Below, in pieces: positions 1 to 13,800 of a stretch of 64,000 nt of DNA. Every line of letters starts with the position of its first letter. Positions within the stretch are counted from its first letter, which is position 1. The DNA is from Cliona cf. orientalis. Its lineage: Eukaryota > Porifera > Demospongiae > Clionaida > Clionaidae. The DNA lies in NCBI GenBank assembly GCA_963930775.1, contig OZ005698.1:8004501-8068500 (forward strand). Direction: 5' to 3'. The notes below the pieces were generated by a model. It made no database searches and was not told the origin of the DNA. It saw only the letters and a list, made by a program, of their open reading frames with translations. The position numbers and the translations under genes were made by a program.

Positions 1-156
1 TCCTACCTGTTTGGGAACAAATGGTTTTTTTGCAAAATATTTCAAGTATGATTGTGCAGCTGCAGAAGGTCATGTGACCACCAAAGTGGGTGTGGTCATT
101 TAGGTCCATGAGATGTTTGTAAGTACCAAATTAGAAACATAAAGATGCAATTACTC

Positions 157-2195
157 CTAAAATATTCCATTTTTTATTTTCAATACATTATAATGCATAG
201 ACTTGCCTTGATCACCCTGAGTGGAGTAATTCTGCTTAATCCACTGGTTGAGGGCCTCACTCCAGCATCCAGCAATGTCCCTGGGACGGCTTTCCCTTAT
301 CCTATCAATGTCGGCTTTAGCAAGACCAAGACAGGCACTGAGCTGCTCCCACTTGGCAGCTAGTGAGCCACACTCAACAGATACAACATTCCAGTCATCC
401 TCCGCTGTAGGGGGGAGGGGGTCTGTACACACATGCAGGGGTTATTTTTGCTAAAGAGGGGGTAATGTGTAGTCAGAGGGAGGGAACCCCATATACATGT
501 GTATATTGATTACACATGGATTGTGGATGACATATATACCCGTAATCGCTGAAATAGATTGTAGAAAGCCTATTGTTTTACTCACATGTTGTACAGCCTT
601 TGTAGCCAGTAATTTGCTACATAATATTGTGCTATTTCTGGCTAAAAAGCATACTTGCCTGCAAACTGTTGCCATTTCATGTCCATCTAGAGCTCTTTGT
701 CTCACATTATTTACAAAGTTAGGTAGACACAGACCTAGTCTAACTGTATGCTCAGCTACACTTGTATACGGCTCTACTATCAGTAGTGTAGTAGAAAACA
801 TGGCTATTTGAAGGTGCAACATACAACAAATTACGTAAGTGTGGTTTTCCGTCCCGTCCCATTCCATTTAAACAGAAACGTGTGCCCATTCCATTCAACA
901 GAAAAGGGAATTAAACAGGAGGCGGAGCAGGCGACAAATGGTGCGACAGACTAGGCGAACCGTAGCTAGCTCAAACTACACGCCAGAGGAGTCCAAGAAA
1001 GCCAAAAGGAATACTACTTCAGTCGATCTGCTAGTTGTAGAGGTGATTTAAATCGATCAGTGATCTGAGGTCGATTGATCAACGATAGCAAAAAACCACT
1101 TGCAGTCGAGCAGTGATTGCAAAATACACTCGAATCAGAAGAGCGGCAATAGCACAGTATCCCAGCGAAATTTAGAAGACTGTGGCAGTGTAAAAGCGTC
1201 GATTCTAGGTCCACGAGTGAACGAACTAGCTCTGGTTCTTGACACGTTGGTAAGAATGTGTTAATTGGATCACTTGCGCGTGCAAAACGGGAATTGAATG
1301 GCGAACAGTACAGGACGTATTCCGTTTAGACGAACGGAAACGTCATCGTTTTTATGCCTCCTACTGTATCATGACATTGTTTATGGCAGTAAAAGCAATT
1401 CCTAAATCAATTCCATGGATGAATGAAAGCTCCCCCACCCCCCCCCCCCCCCCCCCCCCCCCAAATAAACCCTGCATGTGTGTATGTATACTCATGGAAG
1501 GGATGAGAGAGGGAAGATGAATTAGCATTTAAATGTACGGCAATCTTAATAATATGCCATCTTGGTCTTACTAAGAGTCTTGTTGTCAACGGTGGAGAGA
1601 AGTGCTTCAGTTTCTGTATGTGGAATAAGAACAGTTAAACTGATCAGGCATCCTGTGTGGATGCATGTTTACTACACTGACCTCAAGAATTTAATCTAAA
1701 TACAGTTCCCGCAACCCCCCCCCCCCCCCCCCAAAAACAAACTATGAATGTAGTTTTCCTGGCCTAATTATGTCAATCATGTAGGGCCCAACTACATAAA
1801 ATTATTATTAATCAGTACAGAAATTTTAGACGCGTTTCCTTACCTTTTTCACTGTCATGATCATTCAATTCCTTCAGGTCATCAGAGCTTGTGGTGGCGG
1901 TGGCGATAATCGCAGGGTTCGTAGGAGTGTGTTGCCTAGCCCTTATCATGGTGGCGTGAGGCTCTTGATTGGCGCTAACCAGCGCCTCTTCTAGCTTGCT
2001 CCAGCTAGGCTCCAGATCCTCACGCTGAATCCACCTGGACACCATGACCTCTCTATGCAAGCTGTTCCCGCCAGAAAGCCCGCGAATCTCCAAGATGGTC
2101 TTGTCTGAGAGGCCGAGGTGTAGTGCCACCTCCTCCCATTCATCGAGCGTCTCCAGAAGACGACAAACTTCGACAATTGAAACAATTTCCGACAT
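157..2195 (-). CDS. Gene A: truncated tandem death-domain protein (2 exons)
   Basis: Exon 1 (2195-1844) begins MSEIVSI and encodes one death-fold domain (LETLDEWEEVALHLGLSD, then SWSKLEEAL). It ends at a strong donor (AAAG|gtaag, phase 1). The acceptor 'cctacag' at about 405 joins in frame to exon 2 (404-157), which carries the first half of a second death domain (AAKWEQLSACLGLAKADIDR, then WSEALNQWIKQN). The spliced CDS is 600 bp, 199 aa. Both exons closely match the first two exons of gene B about 11 kb away. After STQ, however, exon 2 departs from the paralog: it lacks the SWRSLLKAV helices and runs into a stop. There is no membrane segment. The full-length relative carries ankyrin repeats. 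This copy is therefore either truncated, a pseudogene or short adaptor, or it continues through an unseen splice beyond the left edge. The DD assignment is firm; the gene end is not. Confidence 0.6.
440..1437. other. Intron of gene A, no gene seen
   Basis: This is most of the single 1439 bp intron of gene A (405-1843). Short open frames on both strands show no domain or splice logic. A stretch near 1555-1625 resembles 12300-12372 in intron 1 of gene B, so the intron was part of the same duplication. Confidence 0.4.
1438..1462. repeat. Poly(C) tract, 25 bases
   Basis: An uninterrupted run of C in the intron of gene A. A second run of 18 C lies at 1715-1732. Such runs recur at 15788-15817 and 38469-38492. 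Confidence 0.9.
1715..1732. repeat. Poly(C) tract, 18 bases
   Basis: An uninterrupted run of C in the intron of gene A, 112 bp before the exon 1 donor in plus-strand coordinates. Confidence 0.9.
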
Positions 2196-2220
2196 CTTTC
2201 TCGATCAAGCTATACCCTGT

Positions 2221-2468
2221 ATTAAGGTACCATTTAATTGCGTGGGCGTGAGCGTCAGGAATGGCTAATTCAATTAGCGAATCGTGAAGGGGCGTGGCCG
2301 AAGAGGCCATACGAGTGCTTTTGGTCGAAGGTGGGCGTGTCCAGAATCGGCCAGGGATGATTATGCGCGTGTAATTAGCGACCGGAAGTGGCCCCTGAAG
2401 AAAAGGCCGGTAATTGCCCACATCAAAGCAAGATCAAAGCATTCTTTCTTAACTATTAACCGCAACGA

Positions 2469-2503
<35 letters not shown>

Positions 2504-3248
2504 TATTAGGCCTAATTAAGCATGTGGGCGTGTTCCTGGCACTGTGTGGAGTGTGTGCGTGTGCGTTAATGCAGGTTTTATTGCTTCCGATTGGGCGTGG
2601 CTTCACGGGCCAGTGCTTGGACATCGGCGCCTGGGACTTGGCCTCGGCGATAGGTGGGCGTGTCCCGGAAGCGGTGGTGACCTTTGAACCCCTCGAGGAG
2701 GCTTTGGGGGCGTGGCAGGAGGTCAAAGGTGAGGCCATGTCTGTTAATGAGGCACTGTACGGCGGTGCGATCGAGGGGCCCGTACGGCTGGACGGAAGCT
2801 GACGATGGTTTGAAGCGGATGTGGTTGCGATGACGTGTTGTCACTCCGCCCACACAGGAAATGAGGTGAGCTCTTGCGTGGGCGGTGTGGCAGAACGGCC
2901 TCCAAGTGTTTGTGTGTGTTTTGGCCTTGAGGAAGCTGTGTGTTTTAATTGGGATTGATTGTGGGCTTCCGGTGGACATCCGGTGGTTAGTAGGCACTTG
3001 ATTGAGAATGGTGGTCCTTGGGGAACAGGGTGGGGCTGTTTTGGGCGTGGCCTGGCCCCTCCCTTCCGGCTCAGCTTCCGGTCCATGGAGGATATTAAAT
3101 GAACACTTCCGGCTCTAGCAGCCACACCCCTGAGACCTGTGCAATTAAAAGGGCGTGGTTACACAACATGCACCTCACTAATGACTTTGATGTGGTTTAG
3201 GTGTCATATCCCCCACCTCACGCCCACGCAATTTAATGGTACCTTAAT
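2221..3248. mobile_element. 1028 bp TIR element just upstream of gene A
   Basis: The two ends form inverted repeats of 32 bp with one mismatch, each starting ATTAAGGTACCATT and running into GCGTGGGCGTGAG. Left arm 2221-2252, right arm 3217-3248. I see no transposase. The open frames inside are GC-skewed and lack domains. A 30 base poly(A) run (about 2471-2500) sits inside. The body is studded with GGGCGTGG boxes (near 2285, 2594, 2709, 3043, 3152). No target-site duplication is obvious. It lies 25 bp 5' of the gene A start codon, so it replaces or supplies that gene's promoter. Probably a non-autonomous DNA transposon. Confidence 0.65.
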
Positions 3249-3320
3249 CATCGAGGGACCGGAGCAGGGAGAATCCCGTGTGATCACACTGCGCATGCTC
3301 AGTATGGGTAGGGCATGAAA

Positions 3321-3362
3321 AGCCAGCCCCACCCCTTCGCTAAATAGTGGGAGGGGCTGGCT
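3321..3362. repeat. Short hairpin
   Basis: Inverted repeat of 14 nt arms (AGCCAGCCCCACCC against GGGAGGGGCTGGCT, one mismatch) separated by 14 nt. No associated gene. The flanking DNA from 3249 to 4102 shows no supportable gene. Confidence 0.6.
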
Positions 3363-3904
3363 CATGTGGAGAGAGTATAGTGGATCAGAGATAGTGGATC
3401 CCTAGGTACATCCCTAGGATAGTAATTTACTTTTCTGAAATAAGCAATATTCGCCCAGTAATGGTATCGAATCGTAAAAATTTGGTACATGAAGTTCATC
3501 ATCTATTTTCATTTTTAAGTTACGAAGCATTTGACAATTACATAATATTGCATAACCTAACTATGCTACTTACATACCTAGTGACCCTTTACCATAGTGA
3601 TATACAATGAAGCTACTAGGGATGTGATAATCGTTAAATTTTTCATATAATATTATTATTAAAAAGTGATTGACTTACTCAGGCGCTATAATTATTATAC
3701 TGACCTCCTCAGATGAAGGAGCCAAGCATGAAACAATTTCCGGAACTTCAAAGATTAATAGCTTGTCCGTTCATAGAATAGTATCATTGATCACGACATG
3801 CATATTTATAGCTACATGTATACAGGCTCATAATAATAATAATAATAATGTACTACATAGTACTGTCTTGGATTACTGGTGGGTTATTGAACTTGAATGT
3901 AGAA

Positions 3905-3949
3905 CCATAGATTAAATATCACCCGCCCTGGGTGATATATAATCTATGG
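3905..3949. repeat. Foldback palindrome
   Basis: Near-perfect palindrome: CCATAGATTA at the left, TAATCTATGG at the right, inner arms ATATCACCC and GGGTGATAT. It resembles in design the larger foldbacks at 23927, 34836, 35161 and 36754. Confidence 0.7.
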
Positions 3950-4102
3950 TAGAACATGCACGTTCGTATTCAGTTTCGACCAAAGGTCTACAGACCAAAA
4001 TGTATCAAAGTTTGATGATATTAGCTACTATGTTCTAGTTAATTATAATCCACCAGTAATGCATACTTATTGTTATTAATAATATTAAATAAATTAATGG
4101 TA

Positions 4103-4604
4103 TACAGTGGACTCTCCGAATAACGGACACCTTGGTACATAGGCTTCTGTCCTTTATTTGGGGTACATGTATGTCCTTTATTGGGGTGTTTTACTTTAGT
4201 CACCCACCACTTCATCTAATATTAATTTTATAGCCAATGATTGTTATAAAGAAACTCATGACATACTCAGGTGTTTACATGATCTGACATTGTATTGCAC
4301 TATTCAGTCTGTATTTCAAAGAAGTGATCGAGTGTCAATTGCGTCATGACCTGTATGTAAGAAGATCGAGGGCGGGGTTAGCCACACCCACCACCGTCCG
4401 TTAGTCGGAACGTTTTTGTATAGTACTGTACTACTTCGTGCAAGCTGCTGTGTCCGTTATCCGGAATTCGGAGGTTGTCTGCTATTCAGGTGCTGCTACT
4501 GTATTAAACATATGGAGATATCGATTGGTACATATAGCAGTGTCCGTTAATTGGGTAGAGGTCCGTTATTGGTAGTGTCCGTTTATAATAGAGAGTCCAC
4601 TGTA
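4103..4604. mobile_element. Tc1/mariner-type (pogo/Tigger-like) MITE
   Basis: The ends are TACAGTGGACTCTC and its inverse GAGAGTCCACTGTA, with inner CGGACAC/GTGTCCG blocks. The outermost TA on both sides fits the TA target duplication of the Tc1/mariner superfamily, and CAGTGGA with GGACAC blocks is typical of pogo-like elements. 502 bp, no coding capacity. It lies just downstream (in the gene's sense) of the gene B stop. Confidence 0.7.
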
Positions 4605-4812
4605 TACGGTGCATGTGTAATTCATGATTATTTAATATGCATGAATTAAAATTTGTGGGTAGCAGCTAGCTATATCCCATCCCTGTATCATCAATCAATA
4701 ATATTATCAATATCAAAATTATGAGAAAACAAAATTAATACACAATGTCATGTCATGTACATGTATGTACACACTGTTGATAGGGCTGTTATGCATAATT
4801 CTAATTTCTATT

Positions 4813-7800
4813 CTACGATGCAGTTTCGTCCAATTCATCATACGAATGTTGTGGAGCAGTATTGCTTTTATGATGTTTAGGAGTATCAGACAGTTTAGAT
4901 CCATGCTTCAGAATATCCCTGAAAGTCTGTACGTTTGTGATGGGATCATGTTGCCGGCTAGTTGACTGGAGAGGGGCTGGCACAAGATGACTCGGCTGTG
5001 GGATAAAACAATATACCGGGTATTTTTATTAATGGCACCATAATAATCATGTTAGTTAGCTATGTATATAACACTTAGTCTATATACCTTGTAACCATAT
5101 TGTTCCAATAGCTGACACACTGCTGCATGAGACTCACTGCTAGCAAGATCATACGCCGTCAATCCATTCTATAAGCAAAACATACTGTCAGAGTACTAGT
5201 TGTATAGAACATGTAAACATCATAATCAATTCTTATGATCCCCCCCCTCAGCCTGAGCCCATGCCTGAGTTATTTTTTTTACTTCTGAAGCTTCATGCCG
5301 ATATTCACGGGGTGCTTCTAACAAGGAGGCACATGATTATACCTGCATGTAATCTTAATTAAGTAACCAAGAAACCACATTGTCATTGTTACAGGTACAT
5401 GTATACCTGGTCCTGAGCATCAATTTGAGCCCCAGCTCTGACCAGCTCTGCCACTATCAATGAATGGCCTCTCCAAGCAGCAATCATTAGTCCTGTTCTG
5501 CCTTCCTATTATGTTATATTAATAATATTATTATGAATGATATATTATTAATGCTAAGATGAAACCAACTTTATTCTTGAGTTCAATATTTGCATTGGAT
5601 TGGATTAGTAACTTCACAATATCTGTGTTGCCACTGTCACATGCAACTTGAAGAGCTGAGTAGCCGCTAGTATTCTGTGGAGGAATACAAAACCAAAATT
5701 TTTAGTTAGAAAACAAAAAGTGGATAACTAAAACCTTATTCTGATAATCAATGCTTGCCCCATATTCAACTAGGAATCTTGCCACCTCAATGTGATTTTC
5801 ATCAGAAGCAGCCATCAGTGGAGTAGCAGCATAGTCATCCTGTGGTGAACATGATAATAGTGAAGATGTGAATTATAATACTGAGTATGCTGGGGATTCA
5901 TTCAACAATATGAGACTAGTAGTGCTATTGTATAGTGCATTACTCACATCAGTTGATTGGTCAATGGCTGCATGATGATGAACCAGCAGCTGGATCATCT
6001 CAATATTGCCTCCATGACAAGAGGCATATAGGGGGGACTGTACTCCCTGTAGAGAGAGAGAGAGAAGAGAGGAGTGTCACATGACCTCCAAGAATGATGA
6101 AGCTATCCACATGCTAGCTTGAGATGTGCTGCTCAACTGCATACATCTTTACATTACACAGTGCTGTACCTTGTTGATGTCTGCCCCATGGGCCAGGAGC
6201 AGCTCCACTAGCCTCGGGTGGTTGCACTGGGCAGCAAAGTACATTGGCGTTTTCCCTGTCTGCATCGATGAGAAATAATATTATACCAATAAACCCCTCC
6301 TACTGCATGTACTACAGTGACACTCCTGTACAAGGATACACACTAAAATAAGGACATGCACCTCTTTTATTCAGGACACCTGTCTAGGTTCCATGCTAGG
6401 GAGGGGTGGGGTGGCGGTAAAAGATATTATTTACATATTCTTTTATAATCACTAGCTAGTTAGGACATTTTTAGCGCTAGCTGTCCCAGGTGTGACCACA
6501 GTAGAGAGGTGCCACTGAAATTACATCCCCAGTATAAATTTGCGGTTATTAGGTAATTATGTTGTAATTATGATGTAACCTATGTCGTCATAGCGCTAAA
6601 ATTCAGAGCCTTTACAGAACACTTCTGAGACCTGAAAATCCACAGAATTATATATTAACTTACATACATATCCAGCGAATAGATTAAAAGCTGAGTGCTA
6701 CTTTCTCCGACAAGTAATGCCGGCCGAACTTCACGCGTTCTCTTGGCTGACGTAATCCTGTGGATAAATAAAGCTAGCCTTGCGCTATTTATAGCACGCG
6801 TCATGCCACTATCGATCTGAAGTTCGGAAGCTGTACTGTGCTGTCGAGTTCATCTCCTTTGATAGAAGCATCGAAACTCGAAGTCGAAAGTTGATCTTAG
6901 ACTCCATCTCTACGATTGAGGCCCCGGCATCAATGTGTATATTGACGACCTTTACCACATGCACCATTAGAACTATGCAGCCACTGGGGATGTGGTCAAG
7001 GGTTCATACATAGAGTAAACCAGAGTCATGTTACTTTAAATCCTACTAGCTATGTAAATGTTCACCGCGTGCACATGCACAAGGTGGTAATTATAAAGGG
7101 GTAAAGTAATCGGGCATGTCATATCATTGTTATCGTTGTTGTTATCATTGTCATTAGCAAAAAAATCATAATAATTTTGAGGCCTATAAGTACCTGAGTG
7201 ACTCATTAGCACAATAAATCACTCTAATTTGGTAAAAACTGGCTTTGAATCAAGGAATATGATCCACAAGCATCACAAATAGTGCCTTTTTATTAGCCAT
7301 TGTAGCCACGCCTATGGACAGAGATCGAGAGAATCAGTATATAGCTTTTGGCTGATCATGACATCACTATAATATTATTATAGGACACCTACACCAAGCG
7401 CCCGAATATTTCCACTGTTTTTCTTAAACTCACAAAATTATAACCAAGTAGATCTAAAGATTGCACTATGTGTGCATGGGTATGTGCTCTACAGAGCTCT
7501 AATATTAATATTATTATAGAGAAGCCCCACCTTGCTCTAAACTGAGCACACCATTCTATCATATTGACCATGGACATGCAATGGTCTCACCTTACTAAGG
7601 TAGTTCACATCAGCCCCGTGGTCGATGAATAGAGCTGCTAGATCATAACGACCTTCCTGGCAGGCAGCAAACAGGGCTGTTGCTCCACGTTCATCCTGGC
7701 AGTGCATGAGTTGAGACAATATAATACTATTGAGCAAGTATGTACTGCAACTGCAACTCCACTCACTCACAACTTGCATATGAAGCACACACAATAAATT

Positions 7801-10800
7801 ATGGAATTGCCACAAACATTAATTCTTGAATTTGTCTATACAGGAGATCAGTAATCATTAAACTATTGCCCAGTTTCCAAGCAACCATGCTGTTGCTGTT
7901 GGAGCTACAAATATGTGACCAAAGATGACATCATAGGCATCCTACTGTCAACGATTAGCAATGACTATAGCAAGTACAAGCATCAATGTCTACTGTATAC
8001 ATAGTGTTACTGTGTCTCACATCATTTGGCAGATTCACTGCAGCATGGTGACGCAGGAGGAGAAGTACTATTTCAGTATGCCCTTCAAAGCTTGCTTTCC
8101 AAAGAACTGATTTTCCTTTCTATAGCATGTGAAGGAGAGAGAGTTTTTAAATTAGAGTAAGAAACTAGTGGACAGTGATTGAATGTGAGCAGTGGGGAGA
8201 GCTAGGGAGCTGAACAAATATCTCTCCCTCACTATGACATAAACTAGCTAGTGCTGGCAAAAATCGTCCTCACAGGAAAACCCGGCCAAAATATAGTACT
8301 TTACCAGTTATCAATGGAAATCTATGACTAGGACACAGACAGAGAGCATTTTATTAGTGTCAAAGGGTGGAACCACGACGTATGCATGTCTGCTATGAGC
8401 AGCACATGCTGGATGTTTGTTACTCATACCTTGTACATCCTACTGGTTCACCATAATACCATGCCTTATCATTGGCCACATTATGCATAGGGATTAACGC
8501 TCTCACCTTATTTCTGTAGTTCACATCTGCCCCATTCTTCGCTAAAATCTCAGCAACATGGAGATTACCTTGTCCCACTGCTGCCACCAAAGCTGTCTCC
8601 CCGAAGTCATTCTGCATAATTAGAATATTGGGCAGGTGTAGCTACATAGTACTTCCCAAGTCATTCTGTATATTAAATTTTATTAAGCAATATTGGACAG
8701 GTGCTATCATGAACTGTATGCATGGACTAATAATTATTATGATAATGTAAATATTCACCCTTTACCATAGGTTTAATGGCTATGAGACAGTAATGATTAT
8801 TCTCAACCATGCTATTGCTAATCTGTGACTAAAGAGGCATCCTTAGGCTACTGTAATGACTAGCAATGACTATAGCAAGACTAAATGTCTACTGTGTACA
8901 TAGGTGTTACTGTGTCTCACATCAGTAGGCAGATCCACTGCAGCATGGTGATGCAGGAGCAGAAGAACTATTTCAGTAAGTCCTTTAAAGCTTGCTTTCC
9001 AAAGAACTGATTGCCCTTTCTGTAGCATGTGAAGGAGAGAGTTTTTGAGTGAGACACTAGTGGACAGTGATTAAAAGTGAGCAGTGGGGAGAGCTAGGGA
9101 GCTGAACAACGACCACTCCCTCACTATGACATAAACTAGCTAGTGCTGGCAAAAGTTGTCCTCACAGGAAAACCCAAAATACAGTACGTACAAAGTCACA
9201 GGTTATTAATATTTTTTCATTAAGGGACGACATATGCATGACATTGTCTGCTAGTACATGTTTGTTATTCATACCTTGTACATCCCACTGGTTAACCATA
9301 ATATCATGCCTTATCATTGGCCACTTTATGCATACATGTACTTGTGTTCCAGGTATCAATGCTCTCACCTTATTTCTGTAGTTCACATCTGCCCCATTCT
9401 TCACTAAAATCTCAGCAACATGGAGATGACCTTTGTCCACTGCCGTCACCAAAGCTGTTTCCCTAAAGTCATCCTGTACATATGCAAGACAAGGAAAGAC
9501 AATAGCTAATTCTACCACAGAAATTTCTATGATGGGTTAACTTAGTTGCTTACCATTGTTGCCATGTCAACATCAGCATGATACTTGAAGAACAATTCAA
9601 CCAGGTCTTGTCTCCCATGATAACTGATGTACCAGAGAGGATGGTTGCCATACTAACATAAATTGAGAACAAGATACCAGATCATGTCAACACAGATACT
9701 TCTATATTGCCATGCAGTACCACCTACATCATCGTAAATGTCAAGGTCCACCCCCCGGGCTAGGAGAGACCACAAATCACTGATGTCTGCAGTGCCATCA
9801 TAACAGAGCGCCAAAAATCTCTTCTCTTTAGCAGCCTGAGGATATAGATATTGGAAGTAGCCACGTAGTATTAATAATTAGCAACTCCACCACATTATTT
9901 TTATCCAGCATTTACTAATGCCAGTATAGCACTTTCCTAAAACCCAATAAACATATTATTATAGTATTAATTCTCACACAAATTTCTCATTATATTAACC
10001 GATTACAGCATTGCACTCACCATTTGTTTCTCATCATAGATGATGATATCATCAATAAAGACGAGGACTATCCCATGGCGTCGAAAGAACTTTGACCTTG
10101 GAAGGATGGCATCGGCAATGTGCTGTGGCACCCTCCATGTTATCTCTAGGCTCCCCTCTACTATCCTATCAATGACTGCTGTCAGAGAGGGAATCTCGTA
10201 CTCCTCAGCAAAACACTGCCACAGCTTCACAACATAGTCTAATGAAACCTGTGATATCTTTCGCTCAAGTTGAAGCACCACCTTGATCTTCTTGTATTGC
10301 TTTGGGGTGAGCTTTGGAGAGGGTTGATCACATTCCTCAGCAGAATCATCAGCAGACAAATTCTGGTACTCGATATAATTGATAAGTTTTGTTGTGAGAT
10401 AGAATCCAGAGAGACGGGCCTTGTACGCTTTCATAAGACTCCCCACTTCTTGATCATTTGGTAGAAACTTGTTGATCAGTTGCTCCAAAGGGCTGTAATG
10501 ATGATAATCCCATAGATGTTTGAGGGTGATAGCGGCAAACAATTTCTTCACATCAGATGTCTCAGGAAAATCGCACTCAAAGAAGGTGATTAGAAAGTCC
10601 CTCACGTTGCTGACATCACTCTGGGACTTGAGAGCCAACTGGATTTCGAGCACAAGAGAGGAAAAATGTGCTTTTATCTCTTCCACATTATAGCGAATCA
10701 TTTCCACACCTGCATAGTAGTAACATCTGATTAATTTCATATGCTTTTGAACATGCTACGATATAGCTTCTAAAATTCCACACAAATAAAACCTCTTAGA

Positions 10801-13800
10801 AGGAATTTAAGATGCATTCTGCTTACATAATAAATGTGACAACCACAGAAAACAGGCATCAAAAATTAGGGGTGCTAAATTTTAAAACTGACTTTGTTGT
10901 CTCTTCTCGGGGTTGGCTGGCGGTTGGACAATAGCAGAAAGTACTGAAGGAACAAACAATAATAATTATTATAATAATATAGCTATTGCTTCATACTAAA
11001 TCAGGGCAAACTAGTTTATTGTCACCATTGCATGCAGACAAGCAGTCATTATTCAGATAGCTACTAGATCGCTATGCTCAACCTAGAGATCATAATATAT
11101 TATTTCAAACTGCATTAAAATTTGAAAATTCATGGTAGTGATAATAAATATGTTTATGAAGAAGTAACTATAGGCAGGCCATTCTCATAATACAGACCCC
11201 AGGGTATGTTGTTAAACTTAATGCTAGGATCATTTTATCTCTTTTTATTTGTGAAGTCATACCTAATGGATGTTTAGCAGCCAGTTCCATATAGAGACGT
11301 CTGTCCACCATTGCCACTGCCTTTAATAGAGACCTCCACGACGGTAAACCAAATTGCTGAGTGGAGAAGTTCTGCTTAATCCACTGGCTGAGGGCCTCAC
11401 TCCAGCATCCAGCGATGTCCCTGGGACGGCTTTCCCTTATCCTATCAATGTCGGCTTTAGCAAGACCAAGACAGGCACTGAGCTGCTCCCACTTGGCAGC
11501 TAGTGAGCCACACTCAACAGACACAATATTCCAGTCATCCTCCGCTGTAGGGGAGAGGGAGTCTGTACACACATGCAGGGGGTGTTTCTGCTAACGAGGG
11601 GGGTTAATGTGTAGTCAATTAGGGGGATTAACCAATTACACATGCATTGTGGATGACATACCCGTAGTCGCTGAAATAGAATTATTAGTGTACTAGCTAA
11701 TTAACTATCATTAAACTGCAGTTATCATAGCGATCGTTTTACTCACATGTTGTACCATCAGTAACTTCACTAGTGATAAGCGACCTGAAAGCCACACTGG
11801 AGGGAGGTATAGTACTACCATGGATAGCCAATTAAAACTAACCTACTGTGGAAAAAAGTAATGATGGACACATAGAATAGTAATAATTGCGAGTGCCTAT
11901 AGGCATATTATTGGCGTGCACGCCTCAAGGCATGTACCCGGTGTAATCGACTCTTACATCAATTCCATGGAGGGATGAAAGCCACCCCTCCCTCCCCAAA
12001 ATAAACCATGCATAATAATATGTGAGTGCCATAAATCGCGAATATTTTGTGTCTAAAATATTTTATGCGATAATTTTTCGCGTTAAATAATTTTCGGACA
12101 AACGACCCTGTAGTGCATTGTCATTAATATTGCGTATGTATTTTGTGCGTTTAATTTTCGCACAAGCCATGCTGTCCGAAAATATTTTAACATCGAAATA
12201 TTCGCGATTTACGGTATGCATTTATGCATGTATACGGAAGGGATGAGAGAGGGGGGATGAATTAGTTAGTGTTTAGTAGTATACAGTAATTTTTAATGAT
12301 ATGCCATCTTCAAGTTGGTCTTACTAAGAGTCTTGTTGTTGATGGTGGAGAGAAGTACTTCAGTTTCTGTATGTGAAATAAGACTAGTCTATAAACTGAC
12401 CAGAATGCGAAGTGTCTGCATGTAGGCTATAATAATAAGTATCATAGGGGCTAGGAGTAGCAATGCCAGGGTTGGGGAGGGGGGGGGGCCGGGGTGGGAT
12501 GAGCACCCAATCCATACACCTTTTATACGTACCATGTGTTTATCTAGCCTATGAAGGTGTTATCCCACAGTATGCACTTTTATTACACTGCTACAGATGG
12601 TAACATGCTACCGTACAGCCGGAAAATTTGGTGGGGAATTAAATTTGGCGGTTTGGCGGTCTATTATTACAAACGCCAAATTAAAATCCGCCAAAATTTC
12701 CTACTCGCATATATACATATGGTGATCCCGTACCGAACCGCCAAATTTAAATCCACCAATATTCTTTCAATAGCAATTTTGGACTCAACCGCCAAATTTA
12801 ATGCCCGCCAATATTTCCGGCTATACGGTATGTATGCCAGTGTTTGTACATACATGTAGACTGTTGATATGGAATAGTACCTAGTACACTGTCTGCAGTT
12901 CAGAAATGCTATGCACTATAAACATCCATTAGGCCTAGGCATCCACCTGTGCTGTATAGTCTCCTTCATTTGCTTGCATCCAGCTAAAATTTACCCGGAG
13001 GTGCCACAGAGTTGCACATGCGCAAGGGGGTAAAGTAATCGGTTACATTGTCATTGTTGGTGTCGCCATTATTAGCGCAAAAAAGCCATATCTAGAGACC
13101 TATAGCTAGTTTGCAGGCCATGTGCTTTCTGCTCATGCACATAACAAAATTAATATGAATTGGTAACAGTCGTCAATAATGCTAGTGACAAGTAGCTCTA
13201 TTGACTGCACAATGTGCGCGCGGGGTATGTGCTCTACAGAGCTCTAGTTCTTCACTACCCTCAGTGTATATATACCTGGTGTATGCGCCAAACCACGCAT
13301 AAAATCGGTATAATAAGATTGAAAAAGGTAGTTGCTCTTTCGACTGTTGTGGATAATGTCGATAAACGATCAAGCTAACTGAAGATAACTTTATGTGACT
13401 ATAGTATGTACATTTTTTCTATGATGCAAGGGTGCAGAAATTGCTCAAATGTTTGCCATACTGGACTGGTTGTACAACTTAATTATGTCAATCACATAGG
13501 GTCCTAGTCTGGTTGCAAGCCACATAATTTATTATTCTGAGAAATTTTAGACGCATTTCCTTTCACTACCTTTTTCACTGTGACAGTCATGATCCTTCTT
13601 ATCGTCCGTGCGTGATCTATCCCTTATCATGGCGGCGTAAGGCTCTTGATTGGCGCTAACCAGCGCCTCCTCCAACTTGCTCCAGCTAGGCTCCAGATCT
13701 TCACGCTGAACCCACCTCAACACCATGACCTCTCTATGCAAGCTGTTCCCGCCAGAAAGCCCGCGAACTTCCTGGATGGTCTGATCTGAGAGGCCGAGGT

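Noticed and set aside
836-1345. Weak inverted similarity (ttttccgtcc / gaacggaaacg)
   Set aside because: Matches too short and imperfect to call an element.
2284-2997. Overlapping plus and minus frames of 125-172 aa
   Set aside because: Inside a TIR element, crossing a poly(A) run, with no domain.
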